Shown here: positions 17,202 through 25,605 of the stretch, piece by piece
How positions within the stretch are numbered: the stretch's first letter is position 1
How the letters are laid out: each line of letters opens with the position of its first letter
NCBI RefSeq assembly: GCF_008000895.1
Contig: NZ_CP042823.1
Location: forward strand, 1,178,001-1,242,000
DNA: 64,000 nt
Direction of reading: 5' to 3'
Source of the DNA: Methylobacterium sp. WL1
GTDB taxonomy: Bacteria; Pseudomonadota; Alphaproteobacteria; Rhizobiales; Beijerinckiaceae
Notes under the pieces: generated by a model
The model's database searches: none
Seen by the model: the letters and a program-made list of their open reading frames with translations, nothing else
What the model was told of the DNA's origin: nothing
Position numbers and translations under genes: made by a program

Positions 17202-18061
17202 CGCACCCTCCCTTCGTCCAGGACCGCTAAAGCCCGCTGCCATTCGTCCGGCTCGACGCGCAGGAAGTGATTGCGTTCGCGCGCTTCCAGGAACGGCACG
17301 CCCTTGGCCATGCGCGTGTCGCAGATGATGATCCGGGGCTGCGGCCCCGGGTGATGGCGCGCCGCATCGAAGGCAGCCACCAGCGCGTCGAGGTCGTTGC
17401 CGTCGACCCGCTGCACGAACCAGTTGAACGCCTCGAATTTCGGAGCCAGCGGCTCGAAGTTGAGCACCCCCGTGGAGGCGCCGTCGGCCTGCATGCCGTT
17501 CACGTCGACCAGGCCGATCAGGTTGTCGAGCTTGAACGAGCCTGCCGACATGGCGGCCTCCCAGGTCGAGCCCTCGTCGAGCTCGCCGTCGGAGAACAGG
17601 TTGTAGACGACGCTCTTCGAGCCCTTCCGCTTCAGGCCGAGGCACATGCCCACCGCGATCCCGAGCCCGTGGCCGAGCGAGCCGCCGGTGATCTCCATGC
17701 CCGGCGTGTAGGCGGCCATGCCCGACATCGGCAGGCGGCTGTCGTCGCCGCCATAGCTCGTCAGCTCATCCTCCGGGATGATCTCCGCCTCGATCAGCGC
17801 GGCGTAGAGCGCGATGGCGTAGTGGCCGATCGACAGCAGGAACCGGTCGCGGCCCTCCCATTCGGGATCCTCCGGCCGGTAGGCCATGGCGTGGAAGTAG
17901 CTCACCGCCAGCACGTCGCTGATGCCGAGCGCCTGGGCGATGTAGCCTTGGCCCTGGACCTCGCCCATGCGCAGGGCATGGCGGCGGATATGGTAGGCGC
18001 GCTCGCTGAGCGGGACGTTGGACCCCGCACGGGGCCGTTCGGTCGGGGACGGAGACGTCAT
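17198..18061 (-). CDS. Transketolase family, N-terminal (thiamine-diphosphate-binding) subunit
   Basis: 287 residues. It contains the N-terminal transketolase domain: SIGHYAIALYAAL, GSLGHGLGIAVGMCLG, and the ThDP motif SDGELDEGSTWEA (GDG-like, ending near NLIGLVDVNGMQ). It lacks the pyrimidine domain, which is supplied by the coupled downstream gene through a four-base overlap. It lies 10 bases after a short-chain dehydrogenase gene. The context suggests oxidation of a polyol or hydroxyacid by the dehydrogenases and carbon-carbon cleavage by the transketolase. Confidence 0.9.
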   Translation of the reverse strand: MTSPSPTERPRAGSNVPLSERAYHIRRHALRMGEVQGQGYIAQALGISDVLAVSYFHAMAYRPEDPEWEGRDRFLLSIGHYAIALYAALIEAEIIPEDELTSYGGDDSRLPMSGMAAYTPGMEITGGSLGHGLGIAVGMCLGLKRKGSKSVVYNLFSDGELDEGSTWEAAMSAGSFKLDNLIGLVDVNGMQADGASTGVLNFEPLAPKFEAFNWFVQRVDGNDLDALVAAFDAARHHPGPQPRIIICDTRMAKGVPFLEARERNHFLRVEPDEWQRALAVLDEGRVR

Positions 18062-18071
18062 GGCGTGCCTC

Positions 18072-18821
18072 TCAATGGATCAGCATGCCGCCGTTCACGT
18101 CGATCACCGCGCCGGTGATGTACGCGGACAGGTCGGAGGCCAGGAACAGGCAAGCGTTGGCGACGTCGTCGGCCACCCCGAGGCGCCCCAGCGGGATGCC
18201 CTTCGCGATCTCGACCTTGAGCTCGGGGGTGAGCTTGCCGCCCGTGATGTCGGTCTGGATCAGGCCGGGCGTCACGGAATTCACCCGGATCCCGTCGGGG
18301 CCGAGTTCCCGGGCCATGGCCTTGGCGAGGCCCAGAACGCCGCCCTTGGCCGCGCTGTAATGCGGGCCTCCGAAGATGCCGCCGCCGCGCTGGGCAGAGA
18401 CCGAGGACATGCATACGATCGCCCCCGAGCCCTGGCCGCGCATCCCCGGGATCACGGCCTGGCTCATGTAGAGGGTGCCGCGCAGGTTCACGTCGGTGAC
18501 CGCGTCGTAATTCTCCGGCGCGATGTCCATGATCTTGAGCGGCTGGGTGATGCCGGCGTTGTTGACGAGCACGTCGATGCGCCCGAGCCGGGCCACGACC
18601 TCCTCGGCGGCCCGGGAACAGGCGGCCCGGTCGGCCACGTCGCAGGCGAGGCCGACATGGCCGGCCCCGATCTCGCGGGCGGATTCCTCGGCTTGGCCCG
18701 CATCGAGGTCGAGCACGGCGATACGCGCGCCATACTGCGCGAACAGGCGCGCGGTGGCCTTGCCGATGCCGCGGGCGGAGGCCGCCCCGGTGATCACGCA
18801 GACCCGATCGTTCAACAGCAT
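18072..18821 (-). CDS. Short-chain dehydrogenase/reductase (SDR)
   Basis: 249 residues from ATG 18821, chosen for the GGGAGGG site just upstream; the frame extends 21 codons further without such a site. It is a classical SDR: TGAASARGIG cofactor loop, NNAGI, the Ser of MSSVS, and YSAAKGG as the catalytic Tyr-Lys pair, with a C-terminal VIDVNGGMLIH. It is a cytoplasmic NAD(P)-dependent oxidoreductase of an alcohol or polyol. It is the first gene of the minus-strand operon that continues with split transketolase, hydroxyacid dehydrogenase and TRAP genes. A perfect palindrome (19006-19026) lies upstream. Confidence 0.9.
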   Translation of the reverse strand: MLLNDRVCVITGAASARGIGKATARLFAQYGARIAVLDLDAGQAEESAREIGAGHVGLACDVADRAACSRAAEEVVARLGRIDVLVNNAGITQPLKIMDIAPENYDAVTDVNLRGTLYMSQAVIPGMRGQGSGAIVCMSSVSAQRGGGIFGGPHYSAAKGGVLGLAKAMARELGPDGIRVNSVTPGLIQTDITGGKLTPELKVEIAKGIPLGRLGVADDVANACLFLASDLSAYITGAVIDVNGGMLIH

Positions 18822-19005
18822 GGGACCCTCCCGGCGATCCGCGCGGGTGCGGGATCGAAGCCTGTCGTCGCGACGGAGGCGCAAGCCGGCCGGCGATCGC
18901 GATCCGGGGATCGGCGGCCTCGCGGTGACGTTTCCTCGCGTCTTGTTCGTTGAGGCGACATTGACCCGGCGAGACCGGCCGCGACAAACGCGAATCCTAC
19001 ATCCT

Positions 19006-19026
19006 CAGGTGAATGGGATTCACCTG
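19006..19026. promoter_or_regulatory. Perfect palindrome between a LysR gene and the SDR/transketolase operon
   Basis: CAGGTGAAT-GGG-ATTCACCTG, 9-bp arms, 10 bases beyond the 3' end of the LysR gene and 185 bases upstream of the SDR start. No T-run follows on either strand, which favours an operator over a terminator. A LysR-type regulator is encoded next door, but binding is inferred only. Confidence 0.45.
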
Positions 19027-19035
19027 CCGAGGGTG

Positions 19036-19932
19036 TCAAACCAGCTCGGCGGCCAGCTCGATCGCGAGTTCCTGGGCGAGCCAGCGCGCGAAGACCCGCA
19101 GCGGCGCCCGGCGGCGGGCATCGGCCGGGCAGACGAAATGGTGGCCGACGTAGCCGATGTCCTCCGCCCGTCCGGCGAGCGGCGCGACCAGGCGACCGGC
19201 GGCGATCTCCCGCTCGGCGAGCCGGGTCGATTCGAGGGCGACGCCGAGCCCGTCCGCCGCCGCCGCCAGGGCGAGGAAACTCCGGTCGAAGCGGATCGCG
19301 GCGGTGGGCGGCGCGGCCAGCCGGTTGCGCTCGAACCAGTGAGTCCAGCGCACCTGCTTATTGTCGCTCTGGATCAGGGTCTGCGCGAACAGGTCGGCGG
19401 GGGCGGCGATCCGGGCGGCGCGCTCGGGATCGCAGAGGGGCGTCACCGTCTCGAACCCGAGCGGCATGCGCACGAGGCCTTCGCCCCGGGGCGGCCCGTA
19501 GACGATGTCGGCGTCGAACTCGTCGGTGATGAAGCGGGCGTAGTCCATGCCGGCGGCCAGCCGAACCTCGAAGCCCGGATGCTCGCTGAGGAAGCGCGCC
19601 AGGCGCGGGACGAGCCACTGCGCGGCAAAGCTCGGCGCGCAATGGAGGCGCAGCAGTTGGGGCCCGCGATTCGCCACGAGGTCGAGGCCGCGGTTCAGCT
19701 CGGCGAAGGCCCGGCCGACATGGTCGCACAAGGCCTCCCCGGCCGGGGTCGGCGTGATGCCTTGCCCGTTGCGCTCGAACAGGGCGACGCCGAGCGTCTC
19801 CTCCATCTTGCGGATGGCGTGGCTGACCGCGCTCGGCGACAGGTTCAGCTCGCCCGCCGCCGCCTTGAATGAGCGCCGCCGCGCGGCGGCCTCGAAGATC
19901 CGGACGGCGGACAGGGGGACGGGCGGACGCAT
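19036..19932 (-). CDS. LysR-type transcriptional regulator, GcvA-like
   Basis: 298 residues from ATG 19932; the 44 upstream codons are low-complexity and were dropped. The N-terminal winged helix-turn-helix is typical of the GcvA/AmpR branch (PLSAVRIFEAAARRRSFKAAA, then LNLSPSAVSHAIRKMEE). The effector domain follows (LRLHCAPSFAAQWLVPRL). It is transcribed in the same direction as the SDR/transketolase/TRAP operon that starts 215 bases downstream, so it is the obvious candidate regulator. The co-inducer is unknown. Confidence 0.9.
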   Translation of the reverse strand: MRPPVPLSAVRIFEAAARRRSFKAAAGELNLSPSAVSHAIRKMEETLGVALFERNGQGITPTPAGEALCDHVGRAFAELNRGLDLVANRGPQLLRLHCAPSFAAQWLVPRLARFLSEHPGFEVRLAAGMDYARFITDEFDADIVYGPPRGEGLVRMPLGFETVTPLCDPERAARIAAPADLFAQTLIQSDNKQVRWTHWFERNRLAAPPTAAIRFDRSFLALAAAADGLGVALESTRLAEREIAAGRLVAPLAGRAEDIGYVGHHFVCPADARRRAPLRVFARWLAQELAIELAAELV

Positions 19933-20029
19933 CCGAGGCAGGATGGTCCGGCGGTGGCGGCGCTGGCAATGGCCGAGGGATCTGTGCGGGCCGTCAGGCG
20001 GCCCAACGCTGCGATGAGCTGAGCCGGCT

Positions 20030-20320
20030 TCAGGCTGCCAGCGCCGCCTGCCCGTCGCGGCCATGGGCCTGATCCATGATCTCGCCGATCCGTTCGCCGA
20101 CGGCGATCGCGATGCCGGCCGAGGCGGGCCCCTCCGAACCCTGCTGGCAGATCCGAGTGAGGACGTCGGTGACGCGCTGTTCCATGACGGCGAGAATGGC
20201 CGCGGCCGCCGCGGGCTGGGCCCCGCGGAGCACGGCCGCGAGGTCGCAATAGGCGTCCTGGAGGAGCCGCAGGGTCAGGCGATCGACAGCCTGCTCGTCT
20301 TCAGCCTTCAAGGCACCCAT
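20030..20320 (-). CDS. Small soluble hypothetical protein
   Basis: 96 residues from ATG 20320, which has GAGGGAGG six bases upstream. It is all-alpha in appearance (EDEQAVDRLTLRLLQDAYCD, AAILAVMEQRVTDVLTRICQQ, GERIGEIMDQAHG) with no signal or membrane segment and no family recognised. It lies upstream of, and on the same strand as, the LysR gene, 97 bases apart. Confidence 0.6.
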   Translation of the reverse strand: MGALKAEDEQAVDRLTLRLLQDAYCDLAAVLRGAQPAAAAAILAVMEQRVTDVLTRICQQGSEGPASAGIAIAVGERIGEIMDQAHGRDGQAALAA

Positions 20321-20435
20321 GCCACGCCTCCCTCGGGTCGCTCGCTGCAACTTGGGGAGGACACGTTAACGGCGCGTAAACCGGCAGAGCCTTCGGACGC
20401 GATCGGCTAACCATGCCCCGCCCGGCGGCGCAGGC

Positions 20436-20882
20436 TCAGCAGCCCGAGCAGATGCCGCTCGCGGCCGCGTGGCCGCCTTTCAGGAGGCGCTCCATCGCCG
20501 CGTCGCGATCGTAGGTCTGCGCCGGGATCGTCGACGCGGCCGACCGGCCGGCGGCGAGGGCCGGCGGTCTCAGGAGATCGGCGGGACGCAACGCCTCCCA
20601 GGCCAAGCGGCTGCGCCGGGACGAGTCCAGGGCCGCACCCGGGTTCAGGCCCCGGGGCTCGAACGCCGGGACCGGGGTCGTCATGGTCCCCGGTATGACG
20701 ATGCGCGGCAGGGTGGCGACCGCCTCGGCTTGGGCCTCCGGGGCCGCGGCCACCGGCGTCGCGGCGACGGACACCGGGGTGCGCGGCAACGCGCTGTAGG
20801 CCGTCGGCACGTTCGGCAGGCGCGAGCACGCCCCCGCCGACAGCAGCATGCCTAGGACCGCAATCCGCTTAACATTGATCAT
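20436..20882 (-). CDS. Putative lipoprotein ending in Cys-Ser-Gly-Cys
   Basis: 148 residues. The leader (VKRIAVLGMLLSAGACS) ends in a lipobox-like SAGAC with the candidate acylated Cys at about 19. A long Pro/Ala-rich, low-complexity region follows. The protein ends exactly in GICSGC, so the last four residues form a CxGC motif. Two other exported proteins within 1.4 kb carry the same pattern (CTGC and CIGC). No family was recognised. It is divergent from the neighbour at 21200 across an AT-richer intergenic region. Confidence 0.65.
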   Translation of the reverse strand: MINVKRIAVLGMLLSAGACSRLPNVPTAYSALPRTPVSVAATPVAAAPEAQAEAVATLPRIVIPGTMTTPVPAFEPRGLNPGAALDSSRRSRLAWEALRPADLLRPPALAAGRSAASTIPAQTYDRDAAMERLLKGGHAAASGICSGC

Positions 20883-21199
20883 GATCGCCCTGATGCGATG
20901 CCGCAGCCCTAATCACGGCTGTGGGACTCGATGTTAACCACGGATTAAGCCATATGTCCAACCCGCATGGCCAAGCGTAACTTCCAAATAAACAAACAAT
21001 ACTTGTAGATGACCGGAAATCCCGTGATAATCTTGGCCCACTCAACCCGTCCGGACGGAAGCATCGTCGGCACGGCCGGTCCAAGACCGGGTTCGCTGCC
21101 TGCGTATTGAATACCGACTCTTCAAGAAAACGGTTTGCTCGGCGGCGCCCACGCGGCAACGAGAAGCTTGGCGGCTCCGGACAGCCGCCGAGATGGGTC
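20883..21199. promoter_or_regulatory. Divergent intergenic region between two CxGC protein genes
   Basis: 317 bases without a gene. It contains an AT-rich core (about 20930-21030, for example CCAAATAAACAAACAATACTTG) that stands out against the surrounding 70% GC, as expected for divergent promoters. No specific operator was identified. Confidence 0.4.
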
Positions 21200-21814
21200 A
21201 TGAAGAGCGTTGCACATTCCCTGATGGCGGCGCTTGCTGCTTTCGCCGTCCTGTCGCCGTCGATCGTTGCGGCCGTTCCCGCTGGCCGAAGCGCGGAACA
21301 ACCCCGCCCGGCGGTCGATCGCAGCGCGCTCATCGCGGAGCGACAGCAACAGACGTGGCAGCAGCTTTCAGGCTCGATCTGCACCGGCTGCATTACGGTG
21401 GCCAACCGCGTCGCGCCGGTCAGCTACGACAAGCCGAGCCTGGTCGAGCTGGCGCAGCGCCCGACCCGCCTCGCGACGGCCGCGCGGCGGCCGCGGGCGA
21501 AGGTGCGGCTCGCCCAATTGCGGCGCGCCAAGATGCGCGTTGCGCAACTACGACTTGCCCAGATGCGCAAGCGCTACGCCCGGCTTCATCGGCACGACCG
21601 GCGCCGGCTCGCGGCAGGAGCGCATCCGGTCCGGCTGGCGAAACGCCCGCCGCCGCGGACACTCGCGCTGGCGGGCGGGTTACCGGTCGGGCCGATCCAG
21701 GTCGAGTACCGGCTGCCCGAACACCCGGTCGAGCGGCCGTGGGTGCCCCAGGACGACAACCGCTGGCGCGCGACGATCCTGCCGGCCTCATCGGTACGCC
21801 CGCGACGATCCTGA
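21200..21814 (+). CDS. Exported Arg-rich protein with internal Cys-Thr-Gly-Cys
   Basis: 204 residues from ATG 21200; the longer frame start has a charged, non-leader extension. It has a Sec-type signal peptide (HSLMAALAAFAVLSPSIVAA), then SGSICTGCITV with Cys61 and Cys64. A strongly basic stretch follows (about 85-140) with repeated AQLRRAKMR/AQLRLAQMR units, and then a Pro-rich tail. The basic repeats suggest binding to an anionic partner such as nucleic acid, lipopolysaccharide or lipid, but no family was recognised. It is on the same strand as the next two exported proteins. Confidence 0.6.
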   Translation: MKSVAHSLMAALAAFAVLSPSIVAAVPAGRSAEQPRPAVDRSALIAERQQQTWQQLSGSICTGCITVANRVAPVSYDKPSLVELAQRPTRLATAARRPRAKVRLAQLRRAKMRVAQLRLAQMRKRYARLHRHDRRRLAAGAHPVRLAKRPPPRTLALAGGLPVGPIQVEYRLPEHPVERPWVPQDDNRWRATILPASSVRPRRS

Positions 21815-21933
21815 CACGACGCGCGGCGCCGTCACGGCGGACGCCGGGATCGGAACGCGATACACCGCCCGGCAAACCGGGACGGGCGATTGAACCCCGC
21901 CGCCCGCATCCCGTTGTGCCGGCGGAGTTTCCC

Positions 21934-22203
21934 GTGACCGTCATCCGCCTCGTCGCCGCCGGCCTCGCCGTCTCGCTCAGCCTCGGCTCCGCCCGGGCGG
22001 TCGATCGCGATCTGACCGGCAGTATCGCCCGTCCCGACGCGGGTGAGCCGGCTCAGGATATCGTGGTCGCCGCTCCAGACGAGCGGACCACCGTGGTCGT
22101 GCTTCCCCAGCAGAGCGTGACCACGTCGGCCCCGTTGCAGAGGGTGCTGCCACCGCTGAAGCCGCTGCCGAAATGGGATCCGCGGGTCTGCATCGGCTGC
22201 TGA
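21934..22203 (+). CDS. Small exported protein ending in Cys-Ile-Gly-Cys
   Basis: 89 residues from GTG 21934 (GCGGAG six bases upstream). It has a signal peptide (VIRLVAAGLAVSLSLGSARA), then a short region DRDLTGSIARPD, a Val-rich segment and a C terminus ending exactly in RVCIGC. Mature length is only about 67 residues. It is the second of three exported small proteins with a CxGC motif in this block. No family was recognised; the cysteine pair would suit metal or haem binding, or thiol exchange, in the periplasm. Confidence 0.6.
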   Translation: MTVIRLVAAGLAVSLSLGSARAVDRDLTGSIARPDAGEPAQDIVVAAPDERTTVVVLPQQSVTTSAPLQRVLPPLKPLPKWDPRVCIGC

Positions 22204-22307
22204 GCGGTTCCCCGAAGGCGACGCCGGCCAGACGGTCTGAGATCGGCGGAACTTGGCGGCCGGCGCGCGCGTCGACTCGGTGACCCCATCGAACTCCAGA
22301 GCTGACC

Positions 22308-22571
22308 ATGCGCGCCATCCTCCTCGCCGGCCTCTGCCTGTCGCCGCTTCTCGCGACCCACGTCCTGGCTCAGGTGCAGCAGAACAATCCCAACGCCGCG
22401 AACCAGTCGATGGAAAACAACAACCAGCTGCGGTCGCTGCGCCAGGAGCAGACGACGCAGGGCAACACGCTGCGGATGGACATCCAGCGGAATCAGGCCG
22501 CGACGCCGGCTCCCAACACCGGGCCGAACGCGGTCGCCCCGATCGGCGGCGGGACCGGGATCGGCCGCTGA
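22308..22571 (+). CDS. Small exported Gln/Asn-rich protein
   Basis: 87 residues with a clear signal peptide (MRAILLAGLCLSPLLATHVLAQ). The mature part is rich in Gln and Asn (QVQQNNPNAANQSMENNNQ) and ends in a Gly-rich tail (APIGGGTGIGR). It has no cysteine after the leader, unlike its three neighbours. The function is unknown. It ends 27 bases from the convergent dapA-family gene. Confidence 0.6.
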   Translation: MRAILLAGLCLSPLLATHVLAQVQQNNPNAANQSMENNNQLRSLRQEQTTQGNTLRMDIQRNQAATPAPNTGPNAVAPIGGGTGIGR

Positions 22572-22598
22572 GCCAAACCCGGGTCCCGCCGCCCGCGA

Positions 22599-23495
22599 TC
22601 AGGCCGTTGCGGGCAGGGCGGGGCGGCTCTCGATCGCCTTGCGCACAATCGCCTCGACCTCGGCCCGCCGCGCTCCGGACAGGGGCTTGCGCGGACCGCG
22701 CACGTGCTCGGTCGAGTTGATCGCGAGGCACTCGGCGAGCTTGATGTTCTGGACCAGGTAGGTCGAGACATCGAGGTCGAGGAGCGGCCGGAACCAGCGG
22801 TAGATCGCCAGCGCCTCCTGGGTGCGCCCCGCCTGCATCAGCCGGTAGATCGCGACCGTCTCCGACGGGAACGCGCAGACGAGGCCGGCGACCCAGCCGC
22901 AGGCGCCGACCGCGAGCGCTTCCAGGGCGAGGTTGTCGACGCCGGTCAGGACGGCGTAGCGGTCGCCCAGCCGGTTGATGATCTCGGTGGTGCGGCGGAT
23001 GTCGTCGGAGGATTCCTTGATGGCCACGAAGCGCGGATCCGCGGCCAAGTCCTCCATGATCTCGGGCGTGACGTCGACCCGGTAGGCAACGCGGTTGGAA
23101 TAGATCATCACCGGCAGGTCGCCCGCGGCCGCGACGGCCCGCAGGGTCTCGACCGTCTCGGCCGGATCGGTGTGGTAGATCGGGCTCGGTACCACCATCA
23201 GGCCGCTGGCGCCGGCCTTGGCCGCCTTGGCGGCGAGGTCGCAGGCCTCGCGGGTGCCCGCCTCGGACACGGTCAGCAGGGTCGGCTTGCCCTTGGTGAC
23301 CGACTGGGCCCGCTTGAGCACGCCGATGCGCTCGTCCTGGGACAGCATGGGCCCTTCGCCGAGCGAGCCGCACACGATGATGCCGTCGCATCCGGCGTCC
23401 ATCTGGAGGCCGAAGCAGCGCTCCATCTCGGCATGGTCGAGGCTGCCGTCGGACTTGAACTTGGTCGTGACGGCGGGAATGACACCGGTCCACAT
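22599..23495 (-). CDS. Dihydrodipicolinate synthase/N-acetylneuraminate lyase family protein
   Basis: 298-300-residue TIM-barrel enzyme from ATG 23495 (AAAGGAA upstream). Schiff-base Lys160 is in FVAIKESSDD, catalytic Tyr132 in VMIYSNR, and the carboxylate-binding GSLGEG is at 43-48. The family catalyses pyruvate-dependent aldol reactions or related dehydratase or deaminase reactions, including 4-hydroxyproline breakdown (1-pyrroline-4-hydroxy-2-carboxylate deaminase). It lies at the end of a Liv-type ABC transporter operon with a GntR/FCD regulator. That suggests catabolism of an imported amino acid or sugar acid rather than lysine biosynthesis. The exact reaction is unresolved. Confidence 0.85.
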   Translation of the reverse strand: MWTGVIPAVTTKFKSDGSLDHAEMERCFGLQMDAGCDGIIVCGSLGEGPMLSQDERIGVLKRAQSVTKGKPTLLTVSEAGTREACDLAAKAAKAGASGLMVVPSPIYHTDPAETVETLRAVAAAGDLPVMIYSNRVAYRVDVTPEIMEDLAADPRFVAIKESSDDIRRTTEIINRLGDRYAVLTGVDNLALEALAVGACGWVAGLVCAFPSETVAIYRLMQAGRTQEALAIYRWFRPLLDLDVSTYLVQNIKLAECLAINSTEHVRGPRKPLSGARRAEVEAIVRKAIESRPALPATA

Positions 23496-23620
23496 GGTCG
23501 AATTTCCTTTTCGATCAACGGGTTGAACAGCACCGCACTCGGCTCGCGCGGCCATGGCTTCGCCCACGCCTCACACGGCGCGGCGGCGAAATCGGCCTGC
23601 CCATCGGGGCAGGGGGTGCC

Positions 23621-24622
23621 TCAGACCGCCTCGGCGGCCGGGGCTGTCTCGTGGGTGGCGATGAGGACCGGACGCCTCTTGATCCGCTCGGCCCGGCGGC
23701 GGCGCAGGTGCAGAAGCTCGCCGACCACGCCGCGCCGGAAGAACGAGACGCAGACGATGAAGATCAGGCCGATCACCACGGTCACGAGGTCGCCGATGGT
23801 CGCGAGGTAGTTCTGCAGCCCGACCACCAGCCCGGCCCCGAGCAGCGGCCCGAAGATCGTGCCGACGCCCCCGAGCAGGGTCATCAGCACCACCTCGGTC
23901 GAGGTGTGCAGCGAAACGTCGTTGAGGGAGACGAGCTGGAACACCAGCGCCTTCATCGCCCCGGCATAGCCGGCGACCGCCGCCGAGATCACGAAGGCCA
24001 GAAGCTTGAAGCGGTCGGTGTCGTAGCCGAGCGACGTCGCCCGCGCCTCGTTGTCCCGCACCGCCTGCAGGATCTGGCCGAAGGGCGAGTGGACCACGCG
24101 GTCCACGAACAGGAAGCCCGCCGCAAACAGCGCCAGCGTCACGTAGTACATCACCGTGTCGGAGGTGAGGTCGAGCCCGAACAGGCTGCCGCGCGGGATG
24201 CCCTGGAGCCCGTCCTCGCCGCCGGTCCAGCGGATCTGCACCGCCAGGAAATAGACGATCTGCGAGAGCGCCAGGGTGATCATCGCGAAGTAGATGCCCC
24301 GCCGCCGGATCGCGAGGCCACCGATGGCGAAGCCGACCAGAGCCGCCGCGGCGACGCCCGCCACGAAGGCCGCCGGCATCCCCAGCGGGTGGTTGCCGAA
24401 GCGGATCATCAGGGCGCCGGTGACGTAGCCGGCGCTGCCCAGGAAGGCGGCGTGCGCGAAGGACACGAGCCCGGTGAAGCCCAGGAGCAGGTTGAAGGCG
24501 CAGGCGAACAGCCCGTAGCACATCACCTTCATCACGAAGACCGGGTAGATCAGCCCCGGCACGAAGGGGACGACCAGGGTGAGCGCGACCAGGACCAGGA
24601 CAATCTTGAAGGTGTTCGACAT
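23621..24622 (-). CDS. livM: Branched-chain amino acid-type ABC transporter permease LivM
   Basis: 333-residue inner-membrane permease with about ten helices. The LivM signature is present (CAFNLLLGFTGLVSFAHAAFLG, then RRRGIYFAMITLALSQIVY and AVRDNEARATSLGYD). It forms the translocation pore with LivH, 9 bases upstream, and is powered by the LivG/LivF ATPases of the same unit. The C-terminal 40 residues are basic and cytoplasmic. The ligand is unknown, because Liv-type systems also carry amides, urea and aromatic acids. Confidence 0.93.
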   Translation of the reverse strand: MSNTFKIVLVLVALTLVVPFVPGLIYPVFVMKVMCYGLFACAFNLLLGFTGLVSFAHAAFLGSAGYVTGALMIRFGNHPLGMPAAFVAGVAAAALVGFAIGGLAIRRRGIYFAMITLALSQIVYFLAVQIRWTGGEDGLQGIPRGSLFGLDLTSDTVMYYVTLALFAAGFLFVDRVVHSPFGQILQAVRDNEARATSLGYDTDRFKLLAFVISAAVAGYAGAMKALVFQLVSLNDVSLHTSTEVVLMTLLGGVGTIFGPLLGAGLVVGLQNYLATIGDLVTVVIGLIFIVCVSFFRRGVVGELLHLRRRRAERIKRRPVLIATHETAPAAEAV

Positions 24623-24631
24623 CGGCTCCCC

Positions 24632-25534
24632 TCAGACTTCGCGGCCGAACAGGCCGGCCGGGCGTACCAGCAGGGCCAGCGCCATGATGACGAAGACCAC
24701 CACGGTCGAGGCCTCCGGGTAGACCACCTTGGTCAGCCCCTCGATCAGCCCGAGGGCGAGCCCGGTCATCATCGCGCCGAGGATCGAGCCGAGGCCGCCG
24801 ATCACCACCACGGCGAAGACGATGTTGAGCAGGTTGCCGCCCATGAGCGGCGTCACCTGCATGATCGGCGCGGCCAGCACCCCGGCGATGCCGGCCAGCG
24901 CCACGCCGAACCCGTAGGTCAGGGTGATCATCACCGGCACGTTGATGCCGAAGGCCTGGAGCAGGCGCGGGTTCTCGGTCCCGGCGCGGAGGTAGGCGCC
25001 GAGCTTGGTCCGCTCGAACAGGAACCAGGTGAAGACGCAGATCAGCAGCGAGGCCACGACCACGAAGACGCGGTACTTCGGCAGCAGCATGAAGCCGACA
25101 TCGACCGGCCCCTGCAGGATCTCCGGCGGCTCGTAGCCCTGGCCGGAGACGCCGAACACGTATCGGAAGCCCCCCTCCATCACCAGCGCCACCCCGAAGG
25201 TCAGGAGCAGGCCGTAGAGGTGGTCGAGATGGTAGAGCCGGCGCAGCAGCGTGCGTTCGATGACCATGCCGAACAGGGCGACGCAGAGCGGGGCCAGCAC
25301 CAGCGCGACCCAGAAGCTGATCTGGAAGTCGGGATAGCCGAGCCAGGGCCCGATCTGGGTCAGCCCGATCCAGGCCAGGAACGCGGCCATCATGAACTGC
25401 GCCCCATGGGTGAAGTTGATGATGTTGAGCAGCCCGAAGATGATCGCCAGCCCCATGCTCAGGAGGGCGTAGAAGCAACCGCCGATGAGGCCGATGGTGA
25501 GCTGGGCCATGAAGGCCTGGAGGGTGATGTCCAT
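24632..25534 (-). CDS. livH: Branched-chain amino acid-type ABC transporter permease LivH
   Basis: 300 residues from ATG 25534; 13 further upstream codons are open but not conserved-looking. The LivH pattern is clear (YALLSMGLAIIFGLLNIINFTHGA near the N terminus, RAGTENPRLLQAFGINV, GGNLLNIVFAVVVIGGLGS). It is an integral membrane partner of LivM and lies between the receptor gene and livM. Confidence 0.93.
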   Translation of the reverse strand: MDITLQAFMAQLTIGLIGGCFYALLSMGLAIIFGLLNIINFTHGAQFMMAAFLAWIGLTQIGPWLGYPDFQISFWVALVLAPLCVALFGMVIERTLLRRLYHLDHLYGLLLTFGVALVMEGGFRYVFGVSGQGYEPPEILQGPVDVGFMLLPKYRVFVVVASLLICVFTWFLFERTKLGAYLRAGTENPRLLQAFGINVPVMITLTYGFGVALAGIAGVLAAPIMQVTPLMGGNLLNIVFAVVVIGGLGSILGAMMTGLALGLIEGLTKVVYPEASTVVVFVIMALALLVRPAGLFGREV

Positions 25535-25605
25535 CGGGGGGTCACCGGCGGCTGCGAGGGGCGGGGACCGCACGGAGACCGTCCGCGCGGAGCGTGGGGA
25601 CGGCC

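Noticed and set aside
21122..21405. Minus-strand frames opposite the Arg-rich exported protein
   Set aside because: The plus-strand frame has a proper signal peptide and the CxGC motif; the opposite frames lack leaders and motifs.
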